From: Gammaproteobacteria bacterium
GTDB taxonomy: Bacteria > Pseudomonadota > Gammaproteobacteria > Pseudomonadales > Azotimanducaceae
NCBI GenBank assembly: GCA_009842245.1
Contig: VYFT01000003.1
Coordinates: 1 to 48,080 of the forward strand
Direction of reading: 5' to 3'
Length of the DNA: 48,080 nucleotides
The notes beneath the pieces are model-generated. The model ran no database searches and was not told the DNA's origin. It was given only the letters and a program-made list of their open reading frames with translations. This document shows, in pieces, positions 30,501 to 38,390 of this stretch (position 1 is the first letter of the stretch; the number at the start of each line of letters is the position of its first letter). Both the position numbers and the translations under genes were made by a program.

Positions 30501-30594
30501 TCGCGAGTATAGATTGGTAGGTCGATTCGTTATCGACGATGAAGAAGACTACTACTCCAGCAACGTATTACAAGAAGAATCCGATGAGAATTGA
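24550..30594 (+). CDS. Giant subtilisin-like (S8) serine protease, copy B
   Basis: 2014 residues from a GTG start without a clear ribosome-binding site. A basic N-terminus (KRLRKER) and one hydrophobic helix at about 10-31 act as signal or anchor. A linker of about 110 residues varies between paralogues. Then come a two-part propeptide-like region (about 147-295), the S8 domain with Asp338 (MDTG), His375 (GHGSHV; Ser replaces the usual Thr) and Ser557 (GTSVSSP), a KP-43-like barrel (about 640-755), a CARDB-like domain, four PPC-like repeats (about 910-1437), a beta-propeller (to about 1810), and two Cys-paired repeats. It lies 79 bp before copy C. Probably an envelope-bound or surface protease; substrate unknown. 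Confidence 0.93.
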   Translation: MKRLRKERNLLVGVSSLIFLLVAVVITLIWVTKWDQEPISSELDTEVNVSAIEQIINYESTRTKKHSAVGASKPKVAIDSPHQGDISRNVNVNSYDDSIVSVVKNVRKGRMEADGTENSKSTGEINNHEWLNTSSSIDTLLQQAGESNRNWTFGWIQLKYPLQSKQIEEELRRFGASVLGQTGNLIRAKVPKNRKRLEAIAQLSWITGLGALPSTYKLGSELEEIVRDSAHWAQIPVFVVVATPNMEDLFRSELKKIGLVVGHFDASIRTFSAVLQSNQLTELVKLDFVQAVEPIAEVMALNDSVIPAIGGDALRDLGNDLGVYTGINGRSTPIGFMDTGLNTNHVALSSWRKSICGRNFVEGEDQDLWLDKGGHGSHVFGTIAGNGYFQPKYAGVAPGVEHIRVAKVLSTRGEGNELRTLQGMDFLAESTSCPAEGWTADSVKPLIVNMSLASDSLVFDGRTTGPRKLDSVVWTHRQLYVVANSNRNLYGYSNYGSAKNSLAVGAAYDNGDITFFSSRGPTVDGRLQPSLVGPGSIVFSTRGDGSYDGYSLASGTSVSSPVVAGVAALLMDASPEHREEPALVRARLMASAVRPDAWFDSEIVFPTNNTNGPGTEQTKYGMGLISARTSVSNHDVPEGWTSSGATLTLENGEYAFQDIVVPVGTTRLDVVMTWDEPPTDSIASTVLNDLNLWIDYRADCQSEPCGEYSSQSKIDTVEWVIIQDPEPGTYRIKVSGDRIFTEPPRAGVAWTMIRGPATPQLTVAVDQTTFEVENGEDHNHSVEVTVSTNGYVAAGTELYVDCRTAENKPCESFGFVSHVVSVFTRRFSGFVQREDGFGTYYHNDQSMYLGEVGHGEAQRVRLQLASESSGPLTIYLTATAWNATSDSVAVVFRESRSDTEPYIETQPKLNDTYETPTVLDSQGGVLEIDTLLATSEPGEPQLGLTGQRPTRSLWFQWTAERSGLVSFVVAPRDELPSWYLESYLPILDVYIATGYCCGIASAQYVTISRWSVQFFAEQGKEYRIRVSGTHASMPMSLNWIFGERPPNDYFADAITLTGASGSVPGYNLGATIEPGEVYGTLASTIWYRWTAPADGDWEFQIEDAQVVHLLVFVGDTIDDLRLVSGISAPGEPVSVATVQDETYHIMVASPNAFSGGWTFDDLSWELQTKARSGWDWFDLGLQLVSTESGSVSLAHEGSLGVEPDEPETTGIQTGWLKWIAPEDGRYTWYWDNPEFQLRSFSGNSVGELNVTELGANLVVVSGGREFVLDAVATDEYVISVGRAKDNNQAYTYSESSTSTELRWGKTPTNNWISGAISLSGSEGNVTGLNQFATTGSSFRTHLGYSSLWYSYEAEETGWFKFWIEGASSTAILSAFHPLESDLNPELIMASRTTRIPGEGVEVTVYIERGSTVLLRVGSTRPHSSSEFELHWSSTDPPNWLIYRGRIAEGRRDATGQVISSLSGLADMAFDSDGAFLFVSTDDGVSVFQREPTTGNLSLKQEINETEPRSFLFWDPYRECLYVHTRDTWWTIKSSSDDSSEFVLDRTEYGIGHITDNKDLGSPVLFMGNNGDYLYRSMRHEQSIYSFNSDSTFKFVGDNSVVSAAVYPSINGNYWWRWHVRDVQLLERKVGSGSFQQISKEFDASGWREVTGTFFDKDEYFFATSIDARPRANFSIYSIDRGTSTLMLSTSGQIDNLSLTDCAAAIPRKGSYAVDVLCWYGAYVVEYLPESGEVALSDYLLNFLSSRIVPDRFGRRIPSYWLSRASSGSSSVEASPDGLHIYVATNQHGILIFERLGNETTDLTDPETLPVRRLDLLQASKNQIQFNNDIAENGCITASDWVVDNVSYSVLDSKWQHRSIDSSWSDIEGTEEIGQLCSYSPTDTNDYRMVATFTRDDETIEFASNFFGDIVYERLSSLTVESGEIHLDTLSISECTEISDLVVNGVNYSVKESNWQVRDDSEVDWSDIASTVTAGELCPYDPNDSREYRLVGRFVIDDEEDYYSSNVLQEESDEN

Positions 30595-30673
30595 TGTTGG
30601 TAGCTTCTGTTTGCCCAAAAGGTATGAGAGTTATCGGTCCCCATACGACTTCAAGAAACGTCCCTAAAAAGCT

Positions 30674-33600
30674 ATGTCAAAAAAAATTCAATCACTATTC
30701 CTAGTTGCGCTCGCAATCGCCATTCTCATACTTTTCAGTACTTGGCATTTGAAGAGATCGGTTAGCGAAGAAAGTACGGTTAACAGCGATCAATTTGATC
30801 GAGCACATAAAAGTGCGATCAAGCAAATCATTGACTATGAGGGCGACCGGACAAAAGAACGATTAGCAGGGGGTCCGAATCAGCCCATAGTCGACAGCGA
30901 TTCGACAGATCACCCAGACAAGTCTCCAAGTTCTAGTCCCAATGCATACGGTGCCTCGCTTGTGTCAGTAAGCAAAAGCATTCGAAAAGGAAGATTAAAC
31001 GAAGATGAGTCGGTGGGTTCACCCAGCGTCGGTGCGTTCGATAACCAAGCATGGTTGAACGACAGTTCCTCGATCGATGCGATGCTTCAACAAGCAGAGA
31101 ACGCAAACAGAAACTGGACATTTGGTTGGATTAGATCGAAACATTCGATCCAAACTGCGGATATAAAAAGAGACTTGAGTCGGTTCGATGCAAGTCTTCT
31201 GGGAGTCTCTGGAACCTTGATTCGCGTCAAAGTACCGCACAATCGAAAAGACTTAGAGGCGATCAATCTGCTATCGTGGGTTGACGGTTTTGCTGCACTA
31301 CCAAAAGAGCTTAAGTTGCTCGGTGACGTAGAAAACGTTGTAAAGGAAACCGGATCTAGGTCTCCAATTGCTATTTTTGTCGTAGTACCTACCGCGGAGA
31401 TGGAGCACTTCTTTCGTAGCGAGTTCAAGAGGATCGGAATAGTTGTTGGGCACTTTGACGCGCCGATTCGGACCTTTTCTGCAGTCATTCAGGGAAACCA
31501 GCTGACCGATCTCGTCGAGCTGGACTTCGTTCAAGCAGTTGAACCAATTGGTACAGTGTCGGCTACCCACGACTCTTCCGTACCAGCTGTGGGTGGTGAT
31601 GCGCTTCGCTCAGTGGGTAACGCGGCCGATTCCTTCACTGGATTCACAGGAGTTTCGGTTCCAATCGGGGTTATCGACACTGGACTCAACGCAAATCACA
31701 TTGCCCTCTCATCCTTCAGGAAAAGTATTTGTGGCGCTAACTTTGTCGAGGATGAGGATCACGATCTTTGGGTAGACAAATATGGGCACGGAACACATGT
31801 GACAGGAACGATAGCGGGAAACGGTTATTTTCAACCAAAGTATGCGGGAATCGCACCACGCGTAGAGCATATTCGCTTCGCAAAAGTATTGAACACCCGC
31901 GGTTATGGGTCAACATTGGACGTAATTCAAGGGATGGATTTTCTAGCAAAATCTACTTCGTGTCCAGAAGAAGGATGGACTGAAGATCAAGTGAAGCCTT
32001 TGATCGTGAATATGAGCCTTGCTCTGAACAGCCGTTTTTGGACGGGAATTTCAACCGGCGCGCGAAAATTGGACTCAATAGTTTGGACACACCGACAGTT
32101 GTATGTCGTATCCAACTCGAACCGCAGTATTTACAGTTACTCAAACTACGCGTCCGCAAAGAATTCGCTATCGGTTGGAGCTGTTCATGACAATGGCGAT
32201 ATTGCAGAAACCAGTAGTCATGGACCAACGTACGATGGTCGTTTACAACCTTTGTTAGTAGGACCGGGTGTCGACGTTATGTCTACAGCAGGCGACGGTT
32301 CATACGAAGGTTATCGTGAGTTGAGTGGAACGAGCATGTCCTCACCTTCTGTTGCTGGAGTAGCTGCTTTACTCATGGATGCCTCGCCTGAACACCGCGA
32401 AGAACCAGCATTGGTGCGTGCACGACTGATGGCCAGTGCAATTCGACCGGATGCGTGGCTCGAATCAGAACTCGCTTTTCCACAAAACAACACTAACGGA
32501 CCAGGAACCATGCAAGCCATGTACGGCATGGGTTTGGTTTCTGCGCGTACAAGTATTGTCAACCACGATGTTCCGGAGGGATGGACAAGTTCTGGTGCGA
32601 CGCTCACACTAGAGAATGATGAATATGGTTACCAAGACATCGTTGTCCCAGTTGGGACAGAGAGACTTGACATCGTAATGACTTGGGATGAACCACCAGC
32701 GGAAACGATAGCCAGCACGGTATTGAACGATCTGGATCTTTGGATTGACTTTGGAGCCGACTGTACGTCTGAACCTTGTGGGGAATATTCGTCGCAATCG
32801 AAGATCGACAACGTTGAATGGGTAATTATTCAAGATCCAGAACCGGGTACGTACCGAATCAAGGTATCAGGGGAACGTATTTACACCACCCCGCCTCGCG
32901 CGGGAGTTGCGTGGACGATGATTCGAGGTCCTACGACCCCACAGCTCTCACTGGAAGTGGACCAAACTATATACGAAGTAGCGAGCGGTGAAGAGCACAA
33001 CCATACTGTTGAAGTCACGATATCGAACGATGGTTATGTTGCTGCCGGTACGATGTTGCATGTGGATTGTCGGACTGCCGACGACAGTCCGTGCGAATCG
33101 TTGGGCGTGGAGGCTTCTGACTTTTCCAGCTTCTTACGAACTTTTAGAGGATCCGCACAAAGAGAGGATGGGATAACAACCTATCATCCCTTCGTACAGA
33201 GTATGGACTTAGGCGAAGTCGGTCATGGCGAAGAACAGCAAGTAATCCTAAAACTCGCATCCCGTTTGGAAGGACCCTTGAGAGTTTACTTCACTGTTAC
33301 CGCGTGGAACGGGAAGAGCACTAGTACTTCGGTAATTTTTCGCGAATTTGATTCTGATGACGAGCCAACCAGTGAGGCGCAACAATCACTTAACGACGCT
33401 TATGACACACCTACGCTGTTGGAGAATGGGGGAGGAGTCCTTGAAATCGACACGCTGTTGGCAGCGTCGGAGTCTGGTGAACCTATTTTTAGTGAGTCGG
33501 ATCGGCGACCCACACAATCGCTTTGGTTTCAATGGACTGCCGAGCGATCCGGTCTGGCATCGTTTGTAGTTAATCCCCGGCTTAAGCTACCCTCTTGGTA

Positions 33601-36600
33601 TTTGAATCGGTTTACTCCCGGGGTTGACATCTTTCTCCAAACAGGACACTGTTGTGGAATCGCGAGTGCCCAACTTGTTGCTTCTTCTATCTGGTCCGTG
33701 CAATTTTTTGCCGAGCAAGGGAAAGAGTATCGAATTCGAGTGAGCGGTTCTCACGCTTCGATGCCGCTGACCTTGAATTGGTTTGTTGGAGAACGGCCTC
33801 CCAATGATTACTTCGTTGACGCCATAACGCTGACAGGTGAATCCGGTACCGTATCGGGACACAACGTAGGTGCCACGATCGAACCGGGGGAGGTGTATGG
33901 CAAACTTGCTTCATCCGTTTGGTATCTATGGACCGCACCTGAAGACGGCGATTGGGAATTTCAGATAGCGGATGCGGAAGTCGTGCATGTATTAGTCTTT
34001 ACGGGTGATACGATTGATGATTTAAGGCTAGTCTCTGGTATCGCCGATCAGGGTGATCCCGTCTCCGTAGCTGCTCTTCAAGATGAAAACTATCACATTA
34101 TGGTGGCATCTCCAGACGCGTTTTCTGGGGGCGACAAGTTCGACGAACTAACTTGGGAACGGCGAACAACAACTCGTAGTGGTTGGGACTGGTTCGACAT
34201 TGGCTCACGACTACCAACTACCGAGACTGGCAGTGCATCGCTGCGACTAGGACTCACGCTGGGGGTTGAACCCAACGAACCGAAAGCGTCGGGTATTCAA
34301 ACAGGATGGCTGAAATGGACCTCACCTAGGGACGGCCGGTTTACCTGGTATTGGGACACTCTTGGCCTCCAACTCAACGCATTTTCGGGCCAAGCGGTAG
34401 GAGAACTGAGTGTGGCGGAAGCGGATGAGAATAACGTTGTTGCGAACGGATCGGAGTTCGTTTTCGATGCAGTTGAGGGAGAAGAGTACGCAATATCCGT
34501 AGGACGCGCGAACGCCAACAATCAAGCTTACACCTTCACGAGAGTCCCTACAAGTACTTTGCTACGTTGGGGAGAAACTCCCACAAACAATTGGATCAGC
34601 GGCGCGATTTCACTGAGTGGTAGCACCGGGAATGTATCCGGTTCCAACCAATTTGCGACGACAGGCTCTTCTTTTCGTCGACACTTAGGTTATTCGTCTC
34701 TTTGGTACTCATATGAAGCCGATGAAACAGGTTGGTACAAATTTTGGGTTGAAGGTGCTAATTCGACATCCGTTTTATCAGCGTTTCATCCGTCGGAGTC
34801 GAATCTGAATCCTGAACTAATAATGGCCTCACGAACTACAAGGATACCGGGCGAAGGCGTGGAGGTTGTTATTTACATTGAACGAGGTTCAAGCGTACTG
34901 TTGCGAGTGGGAAGTACACGCGCCCACACGAGTTCAAATTTTGAGCTACATTGGTCCACTACCGACTCGCCAAATTGGCTCATCTACCGAGGACGAGTTG
35001 CCGATGGACAACGGGATTTCTCTGGACTAGTAATTTCGTTGTTGGGATTAGCTGATCTGGCGTTTAATTCCGATGGAACGCTTCTTTTTGCCTCCACAGC
35101 GGCGGGTATTAGTGTGTTCGAGCGCGAGCCCATGACAGGAACCCTGAGCTTGCAACAGGAGATCAATGAACCCAACGCTAGTAGTTTCCTACTCTGGGAC
35201 TCATACCGCGACCGCCTCTATGCGCACAGCGAAGACTCTTGGTGGACCTTTAGCGCTAGTTCGCAAGACTCATCGGAGTTTATTCTTGACCAAACCGACC
35301 ATGGGATTGGCCCCCTTCTTGGAAGCAAGAGCAAAGGAAGTCCTGTGTTGTTCATGGGTAATAGTGGAGACTATCTATATCGCACAATAAATAACTCTCA
35401 GTCTGTCTATTCATTTAACTCGGACGGTACGTTAAACGTCGTGGGGGATATTTCTGTATTTAGCCAAGATGTATTTCCGTCGACCAATGGCAACCATTGG
35501 TGGCAATGGTGGCAATGGGAAATGCAACTACTTGGACGCCAAGTTGGCAGCGGTTTATTTCAACGGGTCTCAAAACCTTGGATAAATACTCATCGAAGCT
35601 TTTTCACTGGTGCTTTCTCCGGCGATGATGATTACTTTTTCACCGCATCTCGGGAAGCGCGCGTACAAGCAGACTTAACGTTTTATACGATTGATTATGT
35701 AACCGGTGTTGTTGAACCAAGTTTTTCAGATCAAATTGATAACCTAGGCATCTCAATATGTATCGCAGCAATCCCAAGAACGGGGTCCCAAGCCGTAGAT
35801 GTGCTCTGTCGGTATGGTGGTTACGTCGTGGAATATTCCCCTGAAGCCGGTGAAATTAGTTTGAGCGACCATATTGCTAACGTAAATTATCGAACCCTGA
35901 TTCCAGATCGTTTTGGTAGGCGTATACCACCGTACCAATTTGCTGTTACTAGAAGAGGAGGAACGAGTCCTGTCGAAGCAAGTCCCGATGGTCGACACGT
36001 CTACGTCGCTACTAGCGACCATGGAATTCTCATATTTGAGCGTTTTGGAAACGAAGTAACAGACTTGGCTGAAATTGAGGCGCAACGGTTTCGCCGACTT
36101 GATCTATTACAAGCATCCAAGAATCAAATTCAGTTCAATGACGATATTGCTGTAGACGGTTGCCTCACTGCATCAGACTGGGTGGTCGACAATGTGAGAT
36201 ATTCCGTCGTTGATTCAAAGTGGCAGCGACGCACCGTCGACTCGTCTTGGTCGGATATTGAAGGAACAGAAGAGACTGGTCAATTGTGTTCGTATTCGTC
36301 TACAGACTCAAGAGAATATCGTATGGTTGCAACGTTTATGCGCGACGGTGAGTCGATTGAATTCGCGAGTAATTTCTTTGGTGAAATCGTCTATGAACGC
36401 CTAACAGAATTGACGGTAGAATCGGGCGAAATTTCACTGGACACACTCGCCATATCCGAATGTACGGAGATAATAAATTTAGAAGTGGACGACGTGAAAT
36501 TCACGGTGAAAGAGTCTAAATGGCAGGAGAGAGAAGATTCGAGTTCAGATTGGTCGGACATCGAATCAACAATCACCGCCGGGGAACTATGCCCCTATGA

Positions 36601-36700
36601 ACCGGAAGACGATGGGGAGTATCGTTTGGTGGGTCGGTTTGTTATCGACGATGAACCAGACTACCACTCCAGCAACGTATTACAAGAAGAATCTGAGTAG
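30674..36700 (+). CDS. Giant subtilisin-like (S8) serine protease, copy C
   Basis: 2008 residues, ATG start. An N-terminal helix at about 9-23 (LFLVALAIAILILF) is a signal or anchor. The triad is Asp335 (IDTG), His372 (GHGTHV) and Ser554 (GTSMSSP). Domain order is as in copies A and B: propeptide region 145-290, S8 about 310-605, KP-43-like barrel 639-749, CARDB-like about 755-890, PPC-like repeats beginning near 907, 1044, 1170 and 1304, beta-propeller about 1434-1800, and two ~100-residue C-terminal repeats from 1809 and 1906, each with two Cys and a SKWQxR...WSDI core. It follows copy B directly and may share its transcript. The S8 fold is certain; the biological target is not. Confidence 0.93.
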   Translation: MSKKIQSLFLVALAIAILILFSTWHLKRSVSEESTVNSDQFDRAHKSAIKQIIDYEGDRTKERLAGGPNQPIVDSDSTDHPDKSPSSSPNAYGASLVSVSKSIRKGRLNEDESVGSPSVGAFDNQAWLNDSSSIDAMLQQAENANRNWTFGWIRSKHSIQTADIKRDLSRFDASLLGVSGTLIRVKVPHNRKDLEAINLLSWVDGFAALPKELKLLGDVENVVKETGSRSPIAIFVVVPTAEMEHFFRSEFKRIGIVVGHFDAPIRTFSAVIQGNQLTDLVELDFVQAVEPIGTVSATHDSSVPAVGGDALRSVGNAADSFTGFTGVSVPIGVIDTGLNANHIALSSFRKSICGANFVEDEDHDLWVDKYGHGTHVTGTIAGNGYFQPKYAGIAPRVEHIRFAKVLNTRGYGSTLDVIQGMDFLAKSTSCPEEGWTEDQVKPLIVNMSLALNSRFWTGISTGARKLDSIVWTHRQLYVVSNSNRSIYSYSNYASAKNSLSVGAVHDNGDIAETSSHGPTYDGRLQPLLVGPGVDVMSTAGDGSYEGYRELSGTSMSSPSVAGVAALLMDASPEHREEPALVRARLMASAIRPDAWLESELAFPQNNTNGPGTMQAMYGMGLVSARTSIVNHDVPEGWTSSGATLTLENDEYGYQDIVVPVGTERLDIVMTWDEPPAETIASTVLNDLDLWIDFGADCTSEPCGEYSSQSKIDNVEWVIIQDPEPGTYRIKVSGERIYTTPPRAGVAWTMIRGPTTPQLSLEVDQTIYEVASGEEHNHTVEVTISNDGYVAAGTMLHVDCRTADDSPCESLGVEASDFSSFLRTFRGSAQREDGITTYHPFVQSMDLGEVGHGEEQQVILKLASRLEGPLRVYFTVTAWNGKSTSTSVIFREFDSDDEPTSEAQQSLNDAYDTPTLLENGGGVLEIDTLLAASESGEPIFSESDRRPTQSLWFQWTAERSGLASFVVNPRLKLPSWYLNRFTPGVDIFLQTGHCCGIASAQLVASSIWSVQFFAEQGKEYRIRVSGSHASMPLTLNWFVGERPPNDYFVDAITLTGESGTVSGHNVGATIEPGEVYGKLASSVWYLWTAPEDGDWEFQIADAEVVHVLVFTGDTIDDLRLVSGIADQGDPVSVAALQDENYHIMVASPDAFSGGDKFDELTWERRTTTRSGWDWFDIGSRLPTTETGSASLRLGLTLGVEPNEPKASGIQTGWLKWTSPRDGRFTWYWDTLGLQLNAFSGQAVGELSVAEADENNVVANGSEFVFDAVEGEEYAISVGRANANNQAYTFTRVPTSTLLRWGETPTNNWISGAISLSGSTGNVSGSNQFATTGSSFRRHLGYSSLWYSYEADETGWYKFWVEGANSTSVLSAFHPSESNLNPELIMASRTTRIPGEGVEVVIYIERGSSVLLRVGSTRAHTSSNFELHWSTTDSPNWLIYRGRVADGQRDFSGLVISLLGLADLAFNSDGTLLFASTAAGISVFEREPMTGTLSLQQEINEPNASSFLLWDSYRDRLYAHSEDSWWTFSASSQDSSEFILDQTDHGIGPLLGSKSKGSPVLFMGNSGDYLYRTINNSQSVYSFNSDGTLNVVGDISVFSQDVFPSTNGNHWWQWWQWEMQLLGRQVGSGLFQRVSKPWINTHRSFFTGAFSGDDDYFFTASREARVQADLTFYTIDYVTGVVEPSFSDQIDNLGISICIAAIPRTGSQAVDVLCRYGGYVVEYSPEAGEISLSDHIANVNYRTLIPDRFGRRIPPYQFAVTRRGGTSPVEASPDGRHVYVATSDHGILIFERFGNEVTDLAEIEAQRFRRLDLLQASKNQIQFNDDIAVDGCLTASDWVVDNVRYSVVDSKWQRRTVDSSWSDIEGTEETGQLCSYSSTDSREYRMVATFMRDGESIEFASNFFGEIVYERLTELTVESGEISLDTLAISECTEIINLEVDDVKFTVKESKWQEREDSSSDWSDIESTITAGELCPYEPEDDGEYRLVGRFVIDDEPDYHSSNVLQEESE

Positions 36701-37161
36701 CAAACCTTCGCCAGAATACACCACGCCTATTCCAAGTTTGTGTAGAACGTGAGTTTGTCCGATTGAGGCTTGGGACGAATTTTCCGCTGGTCGGATTGCA
36801 CCTGTGGTTTGTTGGCTCATCCGTAAAGGGTAAGATACAGCTAACTTTGAAGTTCGTCTGGAAAGTACAGAGATAGCATTTAATGGCGAGTCAAACTCTT
36901 ATGCTGAAACGAGTTCTCTAGAGTCCTTTTCGATTACACTCTTCGTCGAATGATTGATCTGTATTTCGACCCAAAATTGACCGTCCATCAAGCAGAAACA
37001 GCTTCAGTCGCTCGTGGAAATTGTGATTCGAGAGCGGTCGATCCCGACACTCAACCCAGCATTGGGACCTTCTACAGTTTCGATTCCACAACCGTAAGTG
37101 CTGGCTATCGGGTTCGCCTTAAAAAATTAGTTTCGAGGATACTGACTCGCTAAACAGCATT
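36701..37161. other. Gene-free stretch between convergent genes
   Basis: About 460 bp between giant protease copy C and the convergent barrel gene. A 67-codon plus-strand frame near 36950 has no recognisable protein features. No clear terminator hairpin is seen. Confidence 0.45.
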
Positions 37162-37884
37162 TCAGAAATTCCACTGAAACCCAATTTCAAAACTGGTCTC
37201 TCGTTCTTCCGCTGTTTCAAAAAATTGGTACGCAAACGTGATCGAAGAATCGGTCGATCCTAGCAATAGTTTCAAAGGGACGCGCACACCAACCGCACCA
37301 TAAACTTCTTGATTCTCTTCATCTTGATTGAGTGTTCCAAAGGGAAATTCTTCCTCTGGAAGAGGCTGCCCTAAAAACAAAATGTTGGAATCGTAGGAAC
37401 TTTGAGTAAACGCAATTCCAAGCTTACCGAACACAGACAAATATTGATTCACGTTTAGGTCGTATACCGCACCTACTCCAAGCACCGTGTGCTGTAGGGT
37501 CGTGGTCCAAGAAAGCGATAAAGATTCTTCTATACCGAAGTCGTCGAAAGGAACACTTAAATCAAGGGAGAGGTTCAGTTCCGGTGAGCGGACATAGAAC
37601 GCTTCGAAGCCCAAATTTTCATTGAAGTTGTAGCCCCCGCCTATTGAAAGCTGGCTGCGAGAACCATCAATTTCATATTGCCGGGTAATGAACTCTTCAG
37701 CTTCGATTGGCAGTCCCCCTTCATCTGTCTCAATTTCAATCTCGGGTTCCTCAAGGTCGTTCCAGTATGTAACTCCGGCCTGTAGATAGAAACCAGCCTC
37801 TTTGGCGACTACTCCAGATGTAAGCATCAAAATCAGAGTGCTAAACAAGACCGCGAAGGGAAATGAGCGGTGTGAGTTCTTCAA
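37162..37884 (-). CDS. Outer-membrane beta-barrel protein (OmpW/OmpA-barrel size)
   Basis: 240 residues from a TTG at 37884 with GGAG 8 nt upstream; earlier in-frame starts would place about 20 residues before the signal. The signal peptide (FAVLFSTLILMLTSGVVA) is cut near AKEAG. The mature part begins GFYLQAGVTYW and alternates amphipathic strands (GGGYNFNENLGFEAFYV, VYDLNVNQYLSVFGKLG), ending FEIGFQWNF with a C-terminal Phe. The pattern matches 8-strand barrels that respond to stress or bind small hydrophobic compounds, but the exact family is unclear. Confidence 0.77.
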   Translation of the reverse strand: MKNSHRSFPFAVLFSTLILMLTSGVVAKEAGFYLQAGVTYWNDLEEPEIEIETDEGGLPIEAEEFITRQYEIDGSRSQLSIGGGYNFNENLGFEAFYVRSPELNLSLDLSVPFDDFGIEESLSLSWTTTLQHTVLGVGAVYDLNVNQYLSVFGKLGIAFTQSSYDSNILFLGQPLPEEEFPFGTLNQDEENQEVYGAVGVRVPLKLLLGSTDSSITFAYQFFETAEERETSFEIGFQWNF

Positions 37885-38271
37885 TATTTTTTCTCCGTAG
37901 ATATGAAAGTTGAAAGTTCGATTTAGTTCTATGACTTCAAGGAAGGGCATAAGTTCGGCGCGATTCTAGATACGAGGTCCCATACGTCGAAATCTATCGT
38001 CAGTTAATTTCTAGTCAATTGTCGAGTCCTCTGAACGGAATCTTCTAGTAGGCAAGCATTCAGTAAAAAATCTTGCAAAAACGAGTCACAGAACGTTGCA
38101 ACTCGTTGACCAAAATGTGACTATAAATGTGTCCACCAAACCGTGCTCAGACCCCAGTAAGTTTGTTTTACCGTTGAGCGGGCAAGCCAGATATGCGAGT
38201 CTCTGTATAGTTAAGTGAATAATTTCCTGTGTGTCAAAACTAGTGGCTCGAACCTAGGATTCACGCCCAAT
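37885..38271. other. Gene-free stretch upstream of the beta-barrel gene
   Basis: About 390 bp without a protein-like frame. It presumably carries the barrel gene promoter on the minus strand. A minus-strand TTGACA at 38237-38232 has only a poor -10 match. Confidence 0.4.
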
Positions 38272-38303
38272 GGTAAATATTTCGCTTTAAATAGATATTT
38301 GCC
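38272..38303. repeat. Inverted repeat 1 downstream of the ATPase gene
   Basis: GGTAAATAT and ATATTTGCC pair over 9 bp with one G-T wobble, loop 14 nt. It lies about 90-120 bp beyond the stop of the actin/Hsp70-like gene. The GGTAAAT core recurs in the next hairpin. Confidence 0.5.
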
Positions 38304-38304
38304 T

Positions 38305-38338
38305 TGCTACGGTAAATAGCTGACAATCTACCGTAGCA
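38305..38338. repeat. Inverted repeat 2: perfect 10-bp stem
   Basis: TGCTACGGTA, a 14-nt loop, then TACCGTAGCA. It lies 52 bp past the minus-strand ATPase stop codon. It may end the helicase-ATPase transcript or be a protein-binding palindrome; no T run follows on either strand. Confidence 0.6.
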
Positions 38339-38390
38339 GACATGGACTTAGATTTACCACTTCTTGCCGTTAAGAATGATGACAGGCTCA

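Noticed and set aside
36950-37153. 67-codon plus-strand frame in the gap after giant protease copy C
   Set aside because: No ribosome-binding site, no domain or signal features, and residue order looks random.
38238-38262. GGTTCGAGCC-like sequence on the minus strand, resembling a tRNA T-loop
   Set aside because: The flanking bases do not form a T-stem and no acceptor, D or anticodon arms can be drawn around it.
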